Positions 43,212 through 51,687 of a DNA stretch of 64,000 bases are shown in pieces. The number at the start of each line of letters is the position of its first letter. Position 1 is the first letter of the stretch. Source of the stretch: Bradyrhizobium niftali (GTDB taxonomy: Bacteria; Pseudomonadota; Alphaproteobacteria; Rhizobiales; Xanthobacteraceae). The position numbers and the translations under genes were made by a program. The notes under the pieces were generated by a model, which did no database searches, had not been told where the DNA came from, and saw only the letters and a list, made by a program, of their open reading frames with translations. The stretch covers positions 1-64,000 of the forward strand of contig NZ_SPQT01000024.1 in NCBI RefSeq assembly GCF_004571025.1. The letters are read 5' to 3'.

Positions 43212-43270
43212 ATGTGCTTCTCCGCGATGCCGCAAGTTCGCTCTCGGTCCTTTTGACGAAACTCGTGGCG

Positions 43271-43300
43271 CGGATGGAGCGACGCGCAATCCGGGACGAT
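43271..43300. repeat. Fragment of 'CGGATGGAGCGAAGCGCAATCCGGG' repeat (R6)
   Basis: The 30-bp stretch matches one arm of the repeat at 53952 (GGATGGAGCGA-CGCGCAATCCGGGA with one change). It abuts the C-terminal end of the caspase-like gene relic, so a repeat insertion may have helped destroy that copy. Confidence 0.5.
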
Positions 43301-43311
43301 TGCGTCCGCGG

Positions 43312-43510
43312 CTATCGGTCCAACGCATCGAAGCTCGCGAGCTTGGCGTCGAGCTTCGTGCCGGCATATTTGTTGAACAGCGTCAGCGAGCGTTGTGACG
43401 AGGCGTTCCAGTCGACGCCGGCCGAGGCCGTCAGGCATGCGCGGAGCCGCAGCCCAACCAGACTGCAAATATCAAGGAGGCAATAGCCGAAGCGCGGCCA
43501 TTTAGCCTCA
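43312..43510 (-). pseudogene. Relic of a fourth caspase-like gene
   Basis: On the minus strand 43312-43468 translates to the C-terminal repeat region of the neighbouring caspase-like proteins (DWNASSQRSLTLFNKYAGTK, then LDAKLASFDALDR), ending early at TAG. The sequence 43495-43593 resembles the region upstream of the intact first copy, including the GCC-CAT start-codon context near 43510. The signal peptide, the whole protease domain and the coiled coil are missing. It is therefore an internally deleted, dead copy of the tandem family. Confidence 0.75.
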
Positions 43511-43593
43511 AATCGGAATACGACGAGAGTATTTGGAGTATTCTGCCGGCAGCTTCATGTACCGAAGGTTTCTTCTTCGCCTGTCATTCGTCC

Positions 43594-45450
43594 TCAGTTG
43601 CAGACTTCGAAGTTGCGGGCCGCGCTACCGCCTCCCCCGTAGGCGTCACGCATAAATTCGAGTCGACAACCTGGCCGGACGGGACGGCAGCCCGCACCGT
43701 TGCAAATCAATTGTCCCGTCGCCTGCGGCTTCGACGGTGTGGACTCAACTTTCTTTCTCTCATTATCCCGAGGCTTGGCATCCTCGCGGACCGCAACCGG
43801 CTTCTTGTCAGGAACCTTCTCGCACTCGTTATCATCGTTGACGCGATAGCCGGCGCGGCACGCGATCTTCACGCAAGCGTCGCCATCGGCCTTGAAGCCG
43901 TGATCGCAAACGAGCGGGCAGACCCGGGCCGGCTTGGCCTTGATGGCGTCGAGCGTCTCGAAGCTCGCCAGCTTGGCGTCGAACTTCGTTCCCGCATATT
44001 TGTTGAACAGCGTCAGCGAGCGCTGCGCGGCGGCGTTCCATTCGCCGTCCGCTGCGCCCGTCAGACATCCGACACGACGGAGTTCCGACTGCACCAGTTT
44101 GGCCGTCTCCTGCGGCGAAAGAGCGGGCGGCGATTGGGTTGGGGCAACTGCCGCGACCTTCTGCTCGCCGTCACGCTGAGTCTTTTCGGCCGCCTGTTTT
44201 GCGGCCAGCTCGGAAGCCGCCTTGTCGTTAGCGATCTTGTCGGCGAGCGCCTTCTCGGCGGCCTGCTTGTCGGCCAGCGCTTTGGCCACGGCGGCCTCGG
44301 CATCCTTCCTGCGCTGCTCGGCTGCGGCAGCCTTTGCTTCCTCGATCTGCTTGGCCTTCTCGGCCGCCAGCCGGGCGTTCTCGGCAGCCTTGGCGGCGGC
44401 AGCCGCCTTCTCCTGTTCGGCTTTGTTGGCGCGCTCAGCCGTGAGCCGCGCCTTTTCGTCCTCAGCCTGGCGCGCCTTGGCCACTGCAGCTGCGCGCGCC
44501 TCTTCGGCCGCAACGTTCTTCAACTGCGCACGAGCGAGACCTGCATAGAACCCTTCGGGATAAGCCTGGAGGAATGCTTCCCATCCGTCCCGGTTTCCTG
44601 TCTGCAGGGCAAGCTCATAGTCCCGGCGGATTCCGTCCTGAGGGTTTGCCGTCGGCCCTTGCGGCGCGGTAACCACAGGCTTCGCTGCAATCAGCGGCAC
44701 GTCGTCGCCGCCGAGCGAACCGTAGACATAGGGCTCCTGCTTGTAGCCGGTGTTCTTCAGGACATCGTCGCGGACGAAGCCAAAAGCCTTGCGCAGATCG
44801 AGCCCCGGCGTCGGCAGACGCTCGACGAGAGCTGCCGCGAACGGACTGTTCTTGGAGTCGCCATCCGAGGCCGTCGAGCCCGCCTTGGCGGCGAAGGCAA
44901 TCATGGTGTTCGGGCTGGTCGGCTCGATCTTGGCGAGGCCGCGCCCGATGGCGCGCGCCGCAATCGTCCGCTTCATGGTTTTGGCGAAGGGATTGTCGCG
45001 ACAGGCATCGAGAATGACGAGTCGGAGCTGCTTGGCGGGTTCGACGGCGAACAGGGCGCGATCCAGCGGCAGGGTCTCGTCGAGCACATCGCTGTCCGTC
45101 TCGAGCGTCGCATCGGTCGGGATCAGGTAGTTGGTGCCGTCCAGTTCAATGCCATGGCCGGCGTAGTAAACGACGGCCACCTCGGCCTCACGAGCCTTGC
45201 CGCCAAAATCGCGCAGCGCCCTGCGCATCTCGCCGGCGTTGAGGTCGAGCCTGATGTCGACCATGTCGAAGCCCGCCCTCTTGAACATGCCGCCGATCAG
45301 GGTGGCGTCGTTCGCCGGGTTGCTGAGCCGGGGGACGCTCTTGTAGGCGGAATTGCCGATGACAAGCGCGACGCGTCTTTCCGCGTGCGCCGAGCCGCTG
45401 CCCACGCAGATCGCAAAAATAGCCAAGGCAAATAGCCGAAAAGTGCCCAT
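43594..45450 (-). CDS. Secreted caspase-like (C14/orthocaspase) protein, copy 1
   Basis: A 618-residue exported protein. The signal peptide (about 23 residues, ending GSAHA) leads into a caspase p20-type domain at 24-255 with catalytic His99 (YYAGHG) and Cys150 (LDACRDNP). Next comes a long Ala/Lys/Glu-rich coiled coil (about 313-435), then a peptidoglycan-binding-like unit (LVQSELRRVGCLTGAADGEW near 457) and a Cys-rich stretch (VCPLVCDHGFKADGDACVKI). The tail ends with four spaced Cys around CRPVRPGCR. Orthocaspases cut after basic residues. Its core is nearly identical to copy 2. A periplasmic protease or scaffold is inferred; no substrate is known. Confidence 0.9.
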   Translation of the reverse strand: MGTFRLFALAIFAICVGSGSAHAERRVALVIGNSAYKSVPRLSNPANDATLIGGMFKRAGFDMVDIRLDLNAGEMRRALRDFGGKAREAEVAVVYYAGHGIELDGTNYLIPTDATLETDSDVLDETLPLDRALFAVEPAKQLRLVILDACRDNPFAKTMKRTIAARAIGRGLAKIEPTSPNTMIAFAAKAGSTASDGDSKNSPFAAALVERLPTPGLDLRKAFGFVRDDVLKNTGYKQEPYVYGSLGGDDVPLIAAKPVVTAPQGPTANPQDGIRRDYELALQTGNRDGWEAFLQAYPEGFYAGLARAQLKNVAAEEARAAAVAKARQAEDEKARLTAERANKAEQEKAAAAAKAAENARLAAEKAKQIEEAKAAAAEQRRKDAEAAVAKALADKQAAEKALADKIANDKAASELAAKQAAEKTQRDGEQKVAAVAPTQSPPALSPQETAKLVQSELRRVGCLTGAADGEWNAAAQRSLTLFNKYAGTKFDAKLASFETLDAIKAKPARVCPLVCDHGFKADGDACVKIACRAGYRVNDDNECEKVPDKKPVAVREDAKPRDNERKKVESTPSKPQATGQLICNGAGCRPVRPGCRLEFMRDAYGGGGSAARNFEVCN

Positions 45451-45549
45451 TACAGCCTCAAATCACAATGCGATCAGAGTAGTCGAAGTGTTCCATCAGC
45501 AACGAAGATGCATGTATCGAAAGGTTTCTGCCTCGCCCGGCTTTTGTCT

Positions 45550-47382
45550 TCAGGGACAGATTTCGCGGTGCCCTTGCTGCCCAACCACGATGTCAACTCG
45601 ACAGCCCTTCTGGACTGGACGGCAGGTCCTACTGTCGCAATAGATCTGGCCCGTCGCCTGCGGCTTCGCGGGCGCGGACTCGACCTTCTTCCGCTCGTTG
45701 TCTCGCGGCTTGGCATCCTCGCGGGTCGCGACGGGCTTCTTGTCAGGAACCTTCTCGCACTCGTTATCATCGTTGACGCGATAGCCGGCGCGGCAGGCGA
45801 TCTTGACGCAAGCGTCGCCATCGGCCTTGAAGCCGTGATCGCACACCAGCGGGCAGACCCGGCCGGGCTTGGCCTTGATGGCGTCGAGCGTCTCGAAGCT
45901 CGCCAGCTTGGCGTCGAACTTCGTTCCCGCATATTTGTTGAACAGCGTCAGCGAGCGCTGCGCGGCGGCGTTCCATTCGCCGTCCGCTGCGCCCGTCAGA
46001 CATCCGACACGACGGAGTTCCGACTGCACCAGTTTGGCCGTCTCCTGCGGCGAGAGAGCGGGCGGCGATTGGGTTGGGGCAACTGCCGCGACCTTCTGCT
46101 CGCCGTCACGCTGAGCCTTCTCAGTCGCCTGCTTTGCTGCCTGCTCGGAAGCCGCCTTGTCGTTCGCGATCTTGTCAGTGAGCGCCTTCTCGGCAGCCTG
46201 CTTGTCGGCCAGCGCCTTGGCCACGGCGGCCTCGGCATCCTTCCGGCGCTGCTCGGCTGCGGCAGCCTTGGCTTCCTCGATCTGCTTGGCCTTCTCGGCG
46301 GCGAGCCGGGCGTCCTCGGCGGCCTTGGCGGCTGCTGCGGCCTTGTCCTGTTCGGCTTTGTTGGCGCGCTCAGCCGTGAGCCGCGCCTTTTCGTCCTCAG
46401 CCTGGCGCGCCTTGGCCACTGCAGCTGCGCGCGCCTCTTCGGCCGCAACGTTCTTCAACTGCGCACGAGCAAGACCTGCATAGAACCCGTCGGGATAAGC
46501 CTGGAGGAATGCTTCCCATCCGTCCCGGTTTCCTGTCTGCAGGGCAAGCTCATAGTCCCGGCGGATTCCGTCCTGAGGGTTTGCCGTCGGCCCTTGCGGC
46601 GCGGTAACCACAGGCTTTGCTGCAATCAGCGGCACATCGTCGCCGCCGAGCGAACCGTAGACATAGGGCTCCTGCTTGTAGCCGGTGTTCTTCAAGACAT
46701 CGTCGCGGACGAAGCCGAAGGCCTTGCGCAGATCGAGCCCCGGCGTCGGCAGCCGCTCGACGAGAGCTGCCGCGAACGGACTGTTCTTGGAGTCGCCATC
46801 CGAGGCCGTCGAGCCCGCCTTGGCGGCGAAGGCAATCATGGTGTTCGGGCTGGTCGGCTCGATCTTGGCGAGGCCGCGCCCGATGGCGCGCGCCGCAATC
46901 GTCCGCTTCATGGTTTTGGCGAAGGGATTGTCGCGGCAGGCATCGAGAATGACGAGTCGGAGCTGCTTAGCCGGTTCGACAGCGAACAGGGCGCGATCCA
47001 GTGGCAGGGTCTCGTCGAGCACATCGCTGTCCGTCTCGAGCGTCGCGTCGGTGGGGATCAGGTAGTTGGTGCCGTCCAGTTCAATGCCATGGCCGGCGTA
47101 GTAAACGACGGCCACCTCGGCCTCACGAGCCTTGCCGCCAAAATCGCGCAGCGCCCTGCGCATCTCGCCGGCGTTGAGGTCGAGCCTGATGTCGACCATG
47201 TCGAACCCGGCCCTCTTGAACATGCCGCCGATCAGGGTGGCGTCGTTCGCCGGGTTGCTGAGCCGGGGGACGCTCTTGTAGGCCGAATTGCCGATGACAA
47301 GCGCGACGCGTCGTTCGGCCATCGCCGGTCCGCATCCGAGCCACACGGCAAAAATGATCAAGAAAAACCGAAGCGCGCCCAT
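45550..47382 (-). CDS. Secreted caspase-like (C14/orthocaspase) protein, copy 2
   Basis: A 610-residue paralogue of copy 1 in the same orientation. From the end of the signal peptide to about residue 307 it is identical to copy 1 apart from one Glu/Asp change, and His98 and Cys149 are kept. The signal peptide itself (MGALRFFLIIFAVWLGCGPA) and the C-terminal tail (QIYCDSRTCRPVQKGCRVDI, ending REICP) are different. The coiled coil differs slightly. The pattern suggests recent homogenisation of the core by gene conversion, or a recent duplication with diverging ends. Confidence 0.9.
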   Translation of the reverse strand: MGALRFFLIIFAVWLGCGPAMAERRVALVIGNSAYKSVPRLSNPANDATLIGGMFKRAGFDMVDIRLDLNAGEMRRALRDFGGKAREAEVAVVYYAGHGIELDGTNYLIPTDATLETDSDVLDETLPLDRALFAVEPAKQLRLVILDACRDNPFAKTMKRTIAARAIGRGLAKIEPTSPNTMIAFAAKAGSTASDGDSKNSPFAAALVERLPTPGLDLRKAFGFVRDDVLKNTGYKQEPYVYGSLGGDDVPLIAAKPVVTAPQGPTANPQDGIRRDYELALQTGNRDGWEAFLQAYPDGFYAGLARAQLKNVAAEEARAAAVAKARQAEDEKARLTAERANKAEQDKAAAAAKAAEDARLAAEKAKQIEEAKAAAAEQRRKDAEAAVAKALADKQAAEKALTDKIANDKAASEQAAKQATEKAQRDGEQKVAAVAPTQSPPALSPQETAKLVQSELRRVGCLTGAADGEWNAAAQRSLTLFNKYAGTKFDAKLASFETLDAIKAKPGRVCPLVCDHGFKADGDACVKIACRAGYRVNDDNECEKVPDKKPVATREDAKPRDNERKKVESAPAKPQATGQIYCDSRTCRPVQKGCRVDIVVGQQGHREICP

Positions 47383-47554
47383 TACAGCCCCAAATCAAAC
47401 GCGAGCAGCGTATTCGCAGCCTGCCGAAAGGCAAGCGGACGGTATGTGAGGTCGATCACGCAAGGGGTTGGCCGGGGTATGCGCAGTTCGAGATTGGCGA
47501 GATCATCAAACCACAAGGCAGTCCAAGTCGGCATAAGAAGCCTACAGAAATTGG

Positions 47555-49402
47555 CTAGTTGCAAACTTCCTCTTGTGCGCCCGCCATATTGGTAACGTGC
47601 GGTCCAATTTTGGGTGCAACAATCCGACAGCCGGACTTCACTGGGCGACAGCCTGCTGCGTTGCAGAGCATCTGACCAGAGGCGGACGGCTTCGCGGGCG
47701 CGGCTTCGACCTTCTTCCTCTCGTCGTCTCGCGGCTTGGCGTCCTCGCGGGTCGCGACCGGCTTCTTGTCCTGCACCTTCTCGCATTCGTTGTCGTCGTT
47801 GACGCGATAGCCGGCGCGGCAGGCGATCTTAACACAGGCATCGCCATCAGCCCTAAAACCGCGGTCGCAGACCAGCGGGCAGACGCGTCCTTGCTTGCCC
47901 TTGATCGCGTCGAGAGCGTCGAAGCTCGCCAGCTTGGTGTCGAACTTCGTCCCGGCATGCTTGTTGAACAGCGTCAGCGAGCGCTGCGCGGAGGCGTTCC
48001 ATTCGCCGTCCGCTGCACCCGTCAGACACCCGACGCGACGGAGCTCTGACTGCACCAGTTTGGCCGTCTCCTGCGGCGAGAGGCTGGGCGCCGATTGCGT
48101 TGGGGCAACTGCCGCGACCTTCTGCTCGCCGTCACGTTGAGCTTTTTCGGTCGCCTGCTTTTCTGCCAGCTCGGCAGCCGCCTTGTCGTTCGCGATCTTG
48201 TCGGCGAGCACCTTCTCGGCGGCCTGCTTGTCGGCCTGCACCTTGGCTGCAGCAGCCTCAGCATCCTTCCTGCGCTGCTCGGCCGCGGCCGCCTTGGCTT
48301 CCTCGACCTGCTTGGCCTTCTCCGCCGCGAGCCGGGCGTCCTCGGCTGCCTTGGCGGCGGCTGCGGCCTTGTCCTGCTCGGCCTTCTTGGCGCGGTCCGC
48401 CGCAAGCCGCGCCTTCTCCTCCTCTGCCTGCCGAGCCTTGTCTGCGGCCGCAGTGCGGGTTTCTTCGGCGGCGATCTTGTTCAACTGGCCCTTGGCGAGA
48501 TCGGTGTAGAAGCCACTCGGAAAGCGGTTGAGGAAGGCAGTCCATCCTTCACGCGTGCCAAGCTGGAGCGCCAGCTCGTAGTCGCGCCGGATTTCGCTGT
48601 CGGGGCTTGCCTGCGGCCCTGTCGCGACTGGTTTCGCTGTGACCAGCGGCACGTCGTCGCCGCCGAGCGAACCGTAGACATAGGGCTCCTGCTTGTAGCC
48701 GGTGTTCTTCAAGACGTCGTCGCGCACGAAGCCGAAGGCCTTGCGCAGATCGAGCCCTGGCGTCGGCAGCCGCTCGACCAGGGCTGCCGCGAACGGGCTG
48801 TTCTTGGAGTCGCCGTCTGACGCCGTCGAGCCCGCCTTGGCGGCGAAGGCAATCATGGTGTTCGGGCTGGTCGCCTCGACCTTGGCAAGGCCGCGCCCGA
48901 TGGCGCGGGAAGCGACCGTGCGCTTCATCGTCTTGGCGAACGGATTGTCCCTGCAGGCGTCCAGAATGACGAGGCGAAGCTGCTTGGCTGGCTCCACCGC
49001 AAAGAGCGCCCGGTCGAGCGCGACGGTCTCGTCGAGCACGTCGCCGTCGGTTTCCAGCGCGGCATCCGTGGGGATCAAATAGTTCGTGCCGTCGAGCTCG
49101 ATGCCGTGCCCGGCATAGTAAATGACGGCAACTTGGGCATCGCGGGTCCTGCCCGCGAACTCGCGCAGCGACCGGCGCATGTCGGCGGCGTTGAGGTCGA
49201 GCCTGACATCGACATCGTCAAAGCCGGCCTTCTTGAACATGCCGCCGACCAGGGTGGCATCGTTCACGGGATTGGTGAGCCTGGGGACGCTCTTGTAGGC
49301 CGAATTGCCGATGACGAGCGCCACGCGCTTCTCGGCATGGGCCGGACCGCAGGCAAGCAAGACGGCGAATATTAATAATGCAAAAGGACCAAAACGACTC
49401 AC
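47555..49402 (-). CDS. Secreted caspase-like (C14/orthocaspase) protein, copy 3
   Basis: A 615-residue paralogue, more diverged than copies 1 and 2 but of the same architecture: signal peptide (SRFGPFALLIFAVLLACGPA; LLAC could also be read as a lipobox), caspase domain with YYAGHG and LDACRDNPF, coiled coil, peptidoglycan-binding-like unit, Cys-rich stretch and a copy-specific tail (QMLCNAAGCRPVKSGCRIVA, ending EEVCN). It is the first gene of the array in the direction of transcription, with 172 bp before copy 2. Confidence 0.9.
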   Translation of the reverse strand: MSRFGPFALLIFAVLLACGPAHAEKRVALVIGNSAYKSVPRLTNPVNDATLVGGMFKKAGFDDVDVRLDLNAADMRRSLREFAGRTRDAQVAVIYYAGHGIELDGTNYLIPTDAALETDGDVLDETVALDRALFAVEPAKQLRLVILDACRDNPFAKTMKRTVASRAIGRGLAKVEATSPNTMIAFAAKAGSTASDGDSKNSPFAAALVERLPTPGLDLRKAFGFVRDDVLKNTGYKQEPYVYGSLGGDDVPLVTAKPVATGPQASPDSEIRRDYELALQLGTREGWTAFLNRFPSGFYTDLAKGQLNKIAAEETRTAAADKARQAEEEKARLAADRAKKAEQDKAAAAAKAAEDARLAAEKAKQVEEAKAAAAEQRRKDAEAAAAKVQADKQAAEKVLADKIANDKAAAELAEKQATEKAQRDGEQKVAAVAPTQSAPSLSPQETAKLVQSELRRVGCLTGAADGEWNASAQRSLTLFNKHAGTKFDTKLASFDALDAIKGKQGRVCPLVCDRGFRADGDACVKIACRAGYRVNDDNECEKVQDKKPVATREDAKPRDDERKKVEAAPAKPSASGQMLCNAAGCRPVKSGCRIVAPKIGPHVTNMAGAQEEVCN

Positions 49403-49625
49403 AGCAGTCCCCCCGGAATGCAGTCTGAAAGACTAGACGGAGCATGACGAAAAGCAAATGCTTGCTCTGTGACATTGGTCACAAGAGGACCCAGCTCGGC
49501 TCAAGCGAGTTGAGTTAGGGCTCAGCCGGATAGCATGAACATGGCCCCGTGGATCCGAGGCGAGGAGGCCATCGGGGCGCGCCCGCTGTCCGGGACGTGC
49601 ACGACCGCCTTCGCGCGGGGGACGC

Positions 49626-50120
49626 TCAGCCCACCGGTCCCGGAATCCAATAGTCCCCTGAAAGCGGGCGAACTCTTACGTCATCAATGACTCCGAGCTC
49701 CAGGCTTGGATCGAAATGGCGCATCGTCCGCTCGTTGAGGTCAATGATGCGGCCGGGCCTTAATGGCCCCACGTCATTGATCTTGACGATGACCTTCTTG
49801 CCGACGGCCTCGACGAGGGCATATTTCGGCCTTGCGCCAAATTGGACCCCACCGAACTTCCGGCGCAAATTCGTCTTGATGGCGGCCGCCCAGACGGAGG
49901 GATCATAACGCTCGCCGGAGGCTGTGTTCGGACCGCCCTCTTCCTTGCCGGGCTTGAATGGATTGTACATGGATGCTGCGCCAACGATCGCCTCCCCAGA
50001 AGCGGCATCCACGACGGCGCTCGAGTGAACGCCACTCACTTCACTTCGCGCAACGGAAACAGAAACGGCAAGCGCAACCAGGGCGCCGCAAATTGCGGCG
50101 CTCGAGCGGAACAGCATCAT
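49626..50120 (-). CDS. rlpA: RlpA-like double-psi beta-barrel protein
   Basis: A 164-residue exported protein with a signal peptide ending near ARSE (residue 25). The RlpA-type double-psi barrel is seen as GAASMYNP, TASGERYDPSVWAAAIKTNL near 67 and VIVKINDVGPLRPGRIIDLN near 108, where the Asp of INDxGP is the conserved catalytic-site residue. RlpA proteins are lytic transglycosylases acting on denuded peptidoglycan glycan. No SPOR domain is present. A CAGGAGT ribosome site fits the second of two adjacent ATGs slightly better. Confidence 0.85.
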   Translation of the reverse strand: MMLFRSSAAICGALVALAVSVSVARSEVSGVHSSAVVDAASGEAIVGAASMYNPFKPGKEEGGPNTASGERYDPSVWAAAIKTNLRRKFGGVQFGARPKYALVEAVGKKVIVKINDVGPLRPGRIIDLNERTMRHFDPSLELGVIDDVRVRPLSGDYWIPGPVG

Positions 50121-50228
50121 AACTCCTGTGATTTTTTTCGAACGTCCGGTTCCCGATCCCGCAAGCATGGTCAAGCGAACGCGGAAGCGTTCATGAACTT
50201 GCGCCAATCTCTTGCGGATTCGAGCCAA

Positions 50229-51059
50229 CCCCTTGGCTACGGAACCGTTGTGCGAACCGGAGTGGTCCTCACGCAGTGTTTTACGTTGTCTCCGACTAAG
50301 ACAGAGATTGCGTCAGCAGAATGGCCCGATGGAACCCGGGATGGAGTGGCGCGGCGCGTGCGACGTCGGCAAGGGTCGAAAGCCGATACGCCCGCGCCAT
50401 TTGCCCGTCGGGCAAAACACTTGGCTCATGCAAAATCCCGTCAATCCCTGCTCACAAAAATATTCCACTTTACCGAAATTCGGAATTGCGGCATTCTCTC
50501 GCCATCCCGGTCCTCGAAGAGGGGCGATCGTACGTCGTAACGAACGTGGATCGGGGTGCGGTGGACGCGGCTGCGTCGGGCACGCGAAGGCGGGACCAGG
50601 GCGAGATGAACCTCGTGAGGTCGTGCTGCGTGCGGACGAACGGCGCCAACGCCTTGCGAAGCCCTTTGGGCGAAGCGGGGTGAAGCTGCGTACGGCAAAA
50701 CCGTGTGGTCCTGACCGTCGTTGCTACGGTCAAGCCTTGCGGAGATGGATCGGGGCTCAACCGGGTCTCGGAACATCGCCAATTCGCGAGGTGACGGAGG
50801 CCAGAAGGAACTCGGCTCCGGGGAGAGCGCGCATACGCCGTCAACCCATCGCGCAGGGAAGGCCGGGTGTTTTCCGGCCCACCTGTTGTCCCGCCTGCGC
50901 ATTTGCGTGTGCAAATTCTTCGCGCAGCGGATCATGGGTGCCAGCCGGCACCCGGTCTTCCCTGCGCCCTCTTCACTTAGAGAGGGTCAAGGAAACGAGC
51001 AAAACTCGGGCGCAACATGCCGCGAGAATGCTGATCTGTGCGTGATTGAACCCAGAGAA
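50229..51059. repeat. Gene-poor stretch resembling a dispersed Bradyrhizobium repeat
   Basis: No reading frame here has codon use or motifs of a real gene, although several long frames stay open because of high GC. The texture (translated fragments such as SRHPGPRRGAIVRRNERG and GCGGRGCVGHAKAGPG) matches my memory of a sequence copied many times in Bradyrhizobium genomes and often mis-annotated as small hypotheticals. It ends at the tRNA-Thr gene. Copy number could not be checked. Confidence 0.4.
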
Positions 51060-51134
51060 TGGTGCTGCCAGACAGGATTGAACTGTCGACCTCTCCATTA
51101 CCAATGGAGTGCTCTACCACTGAGCTACGGCAGC
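51060..51134 (-). tRNA. tRNA-Thr (GGT anticodon)
   Basis: On the minus strand GCTGCCG...TGGCAGC form the acceptor stem, with GTAGCTCAGTGGTAGAGCAC as the D-arm, the anticodon stem CTCCA/TGGAG holding loop TTGGTAA (anticodon GGT), and GGTTC-like T-arm AGTTCAATCCT. The 3' ACCA is encoded. All four arms are present. Confidence 0.95.
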
Positions 51135-51452
51135 ATGTGCTGGGATAAGAATCGGCCGCCACAAGGGGCCTACCAAGCGGGCCGATATCTGCCACAAGCC
51201 CCCCTCCTGTGCAAGCTTGCTAGCTCCGTCAAAACGAGAAAATCGGGCCGATATCAGGGTCAAAATGCCCGTTTTTGCTCGAAACGGCCGACTTTCCGTC
51301 GATTCGGGTTCCGATTCCCCCACCCAACTGGCCAGCTGGCCGGGTGACCGGATTCGCCTCATTTTGGAGTTTCGCACGATCGGATCGCGCGGGCCTCTTG
51401 AGCTGCCACGTTCATGGGGCATGTTATCGCCGACCGCTGTAATGGACCGGCG

Positions 51453-51653
51453 ATGGCTGACGAGAACGACAAGAGCACGAGGCAGGATTCGAGACAGGCG
51501 AGGTCGTCCCGGGACGACCGGCTGAAGTCGGCGCTGCGCGAAAACCTGAAGCGGCGGAAGCTGCAGGCGCGCGAACGCGCCGCAAGTGCCGACCCCTCGC
51601 AGAATGAACATGATTCCCTAAATGAGGGGACCGCCGGCAAGACCGACGGCTAA
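51453..51653 (+). CDS. Small charged protein
   Basis: A 66-residue, strongly charged, probably disordered or helical protein (MADENDKSTRQDSRQARSSR; LKSALRENLKRRKLQARERA). It ends 34 bp before the start of the oxidoreductase gene and reads in the same direction, so cotranscription is likely. The pattern is typical of small conserved alphaproteobacterial hypotheticals. No function can be assigned. Confidence 0.65.
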   Translation: MADENDKSTRQDSRQARSSRDDRLKSALRENLKRRKLQARERAASADPSQNEHDSLNEGTAGKTDG

Positions 51654-51687
51654 AATACGGCGGCTAGAAATTTTGGAGTTGAGCGAC

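Noticed and set aside
46617..46952. Frames opposite the caspase-like genes that recur in all three copies
   Set aside because: They are antisense shadows that repeat only because the copies themselves are near-identical.
43594..49402. CRISPR or phage-defence island read of the caspase array
   Set aside because: Caspase-like proteins occur in defence systems, but these have signal peptides and cell-wall-type domains and no defence partners are nearby.
50212..51045. 277-codon open frame in the gap before tRNA-Thr
   Set aside because: Arg/Gly-rich, no ribosome site, no domain; frames on the other strand are equally long, so it looks like chance in a GC-rich repeat.
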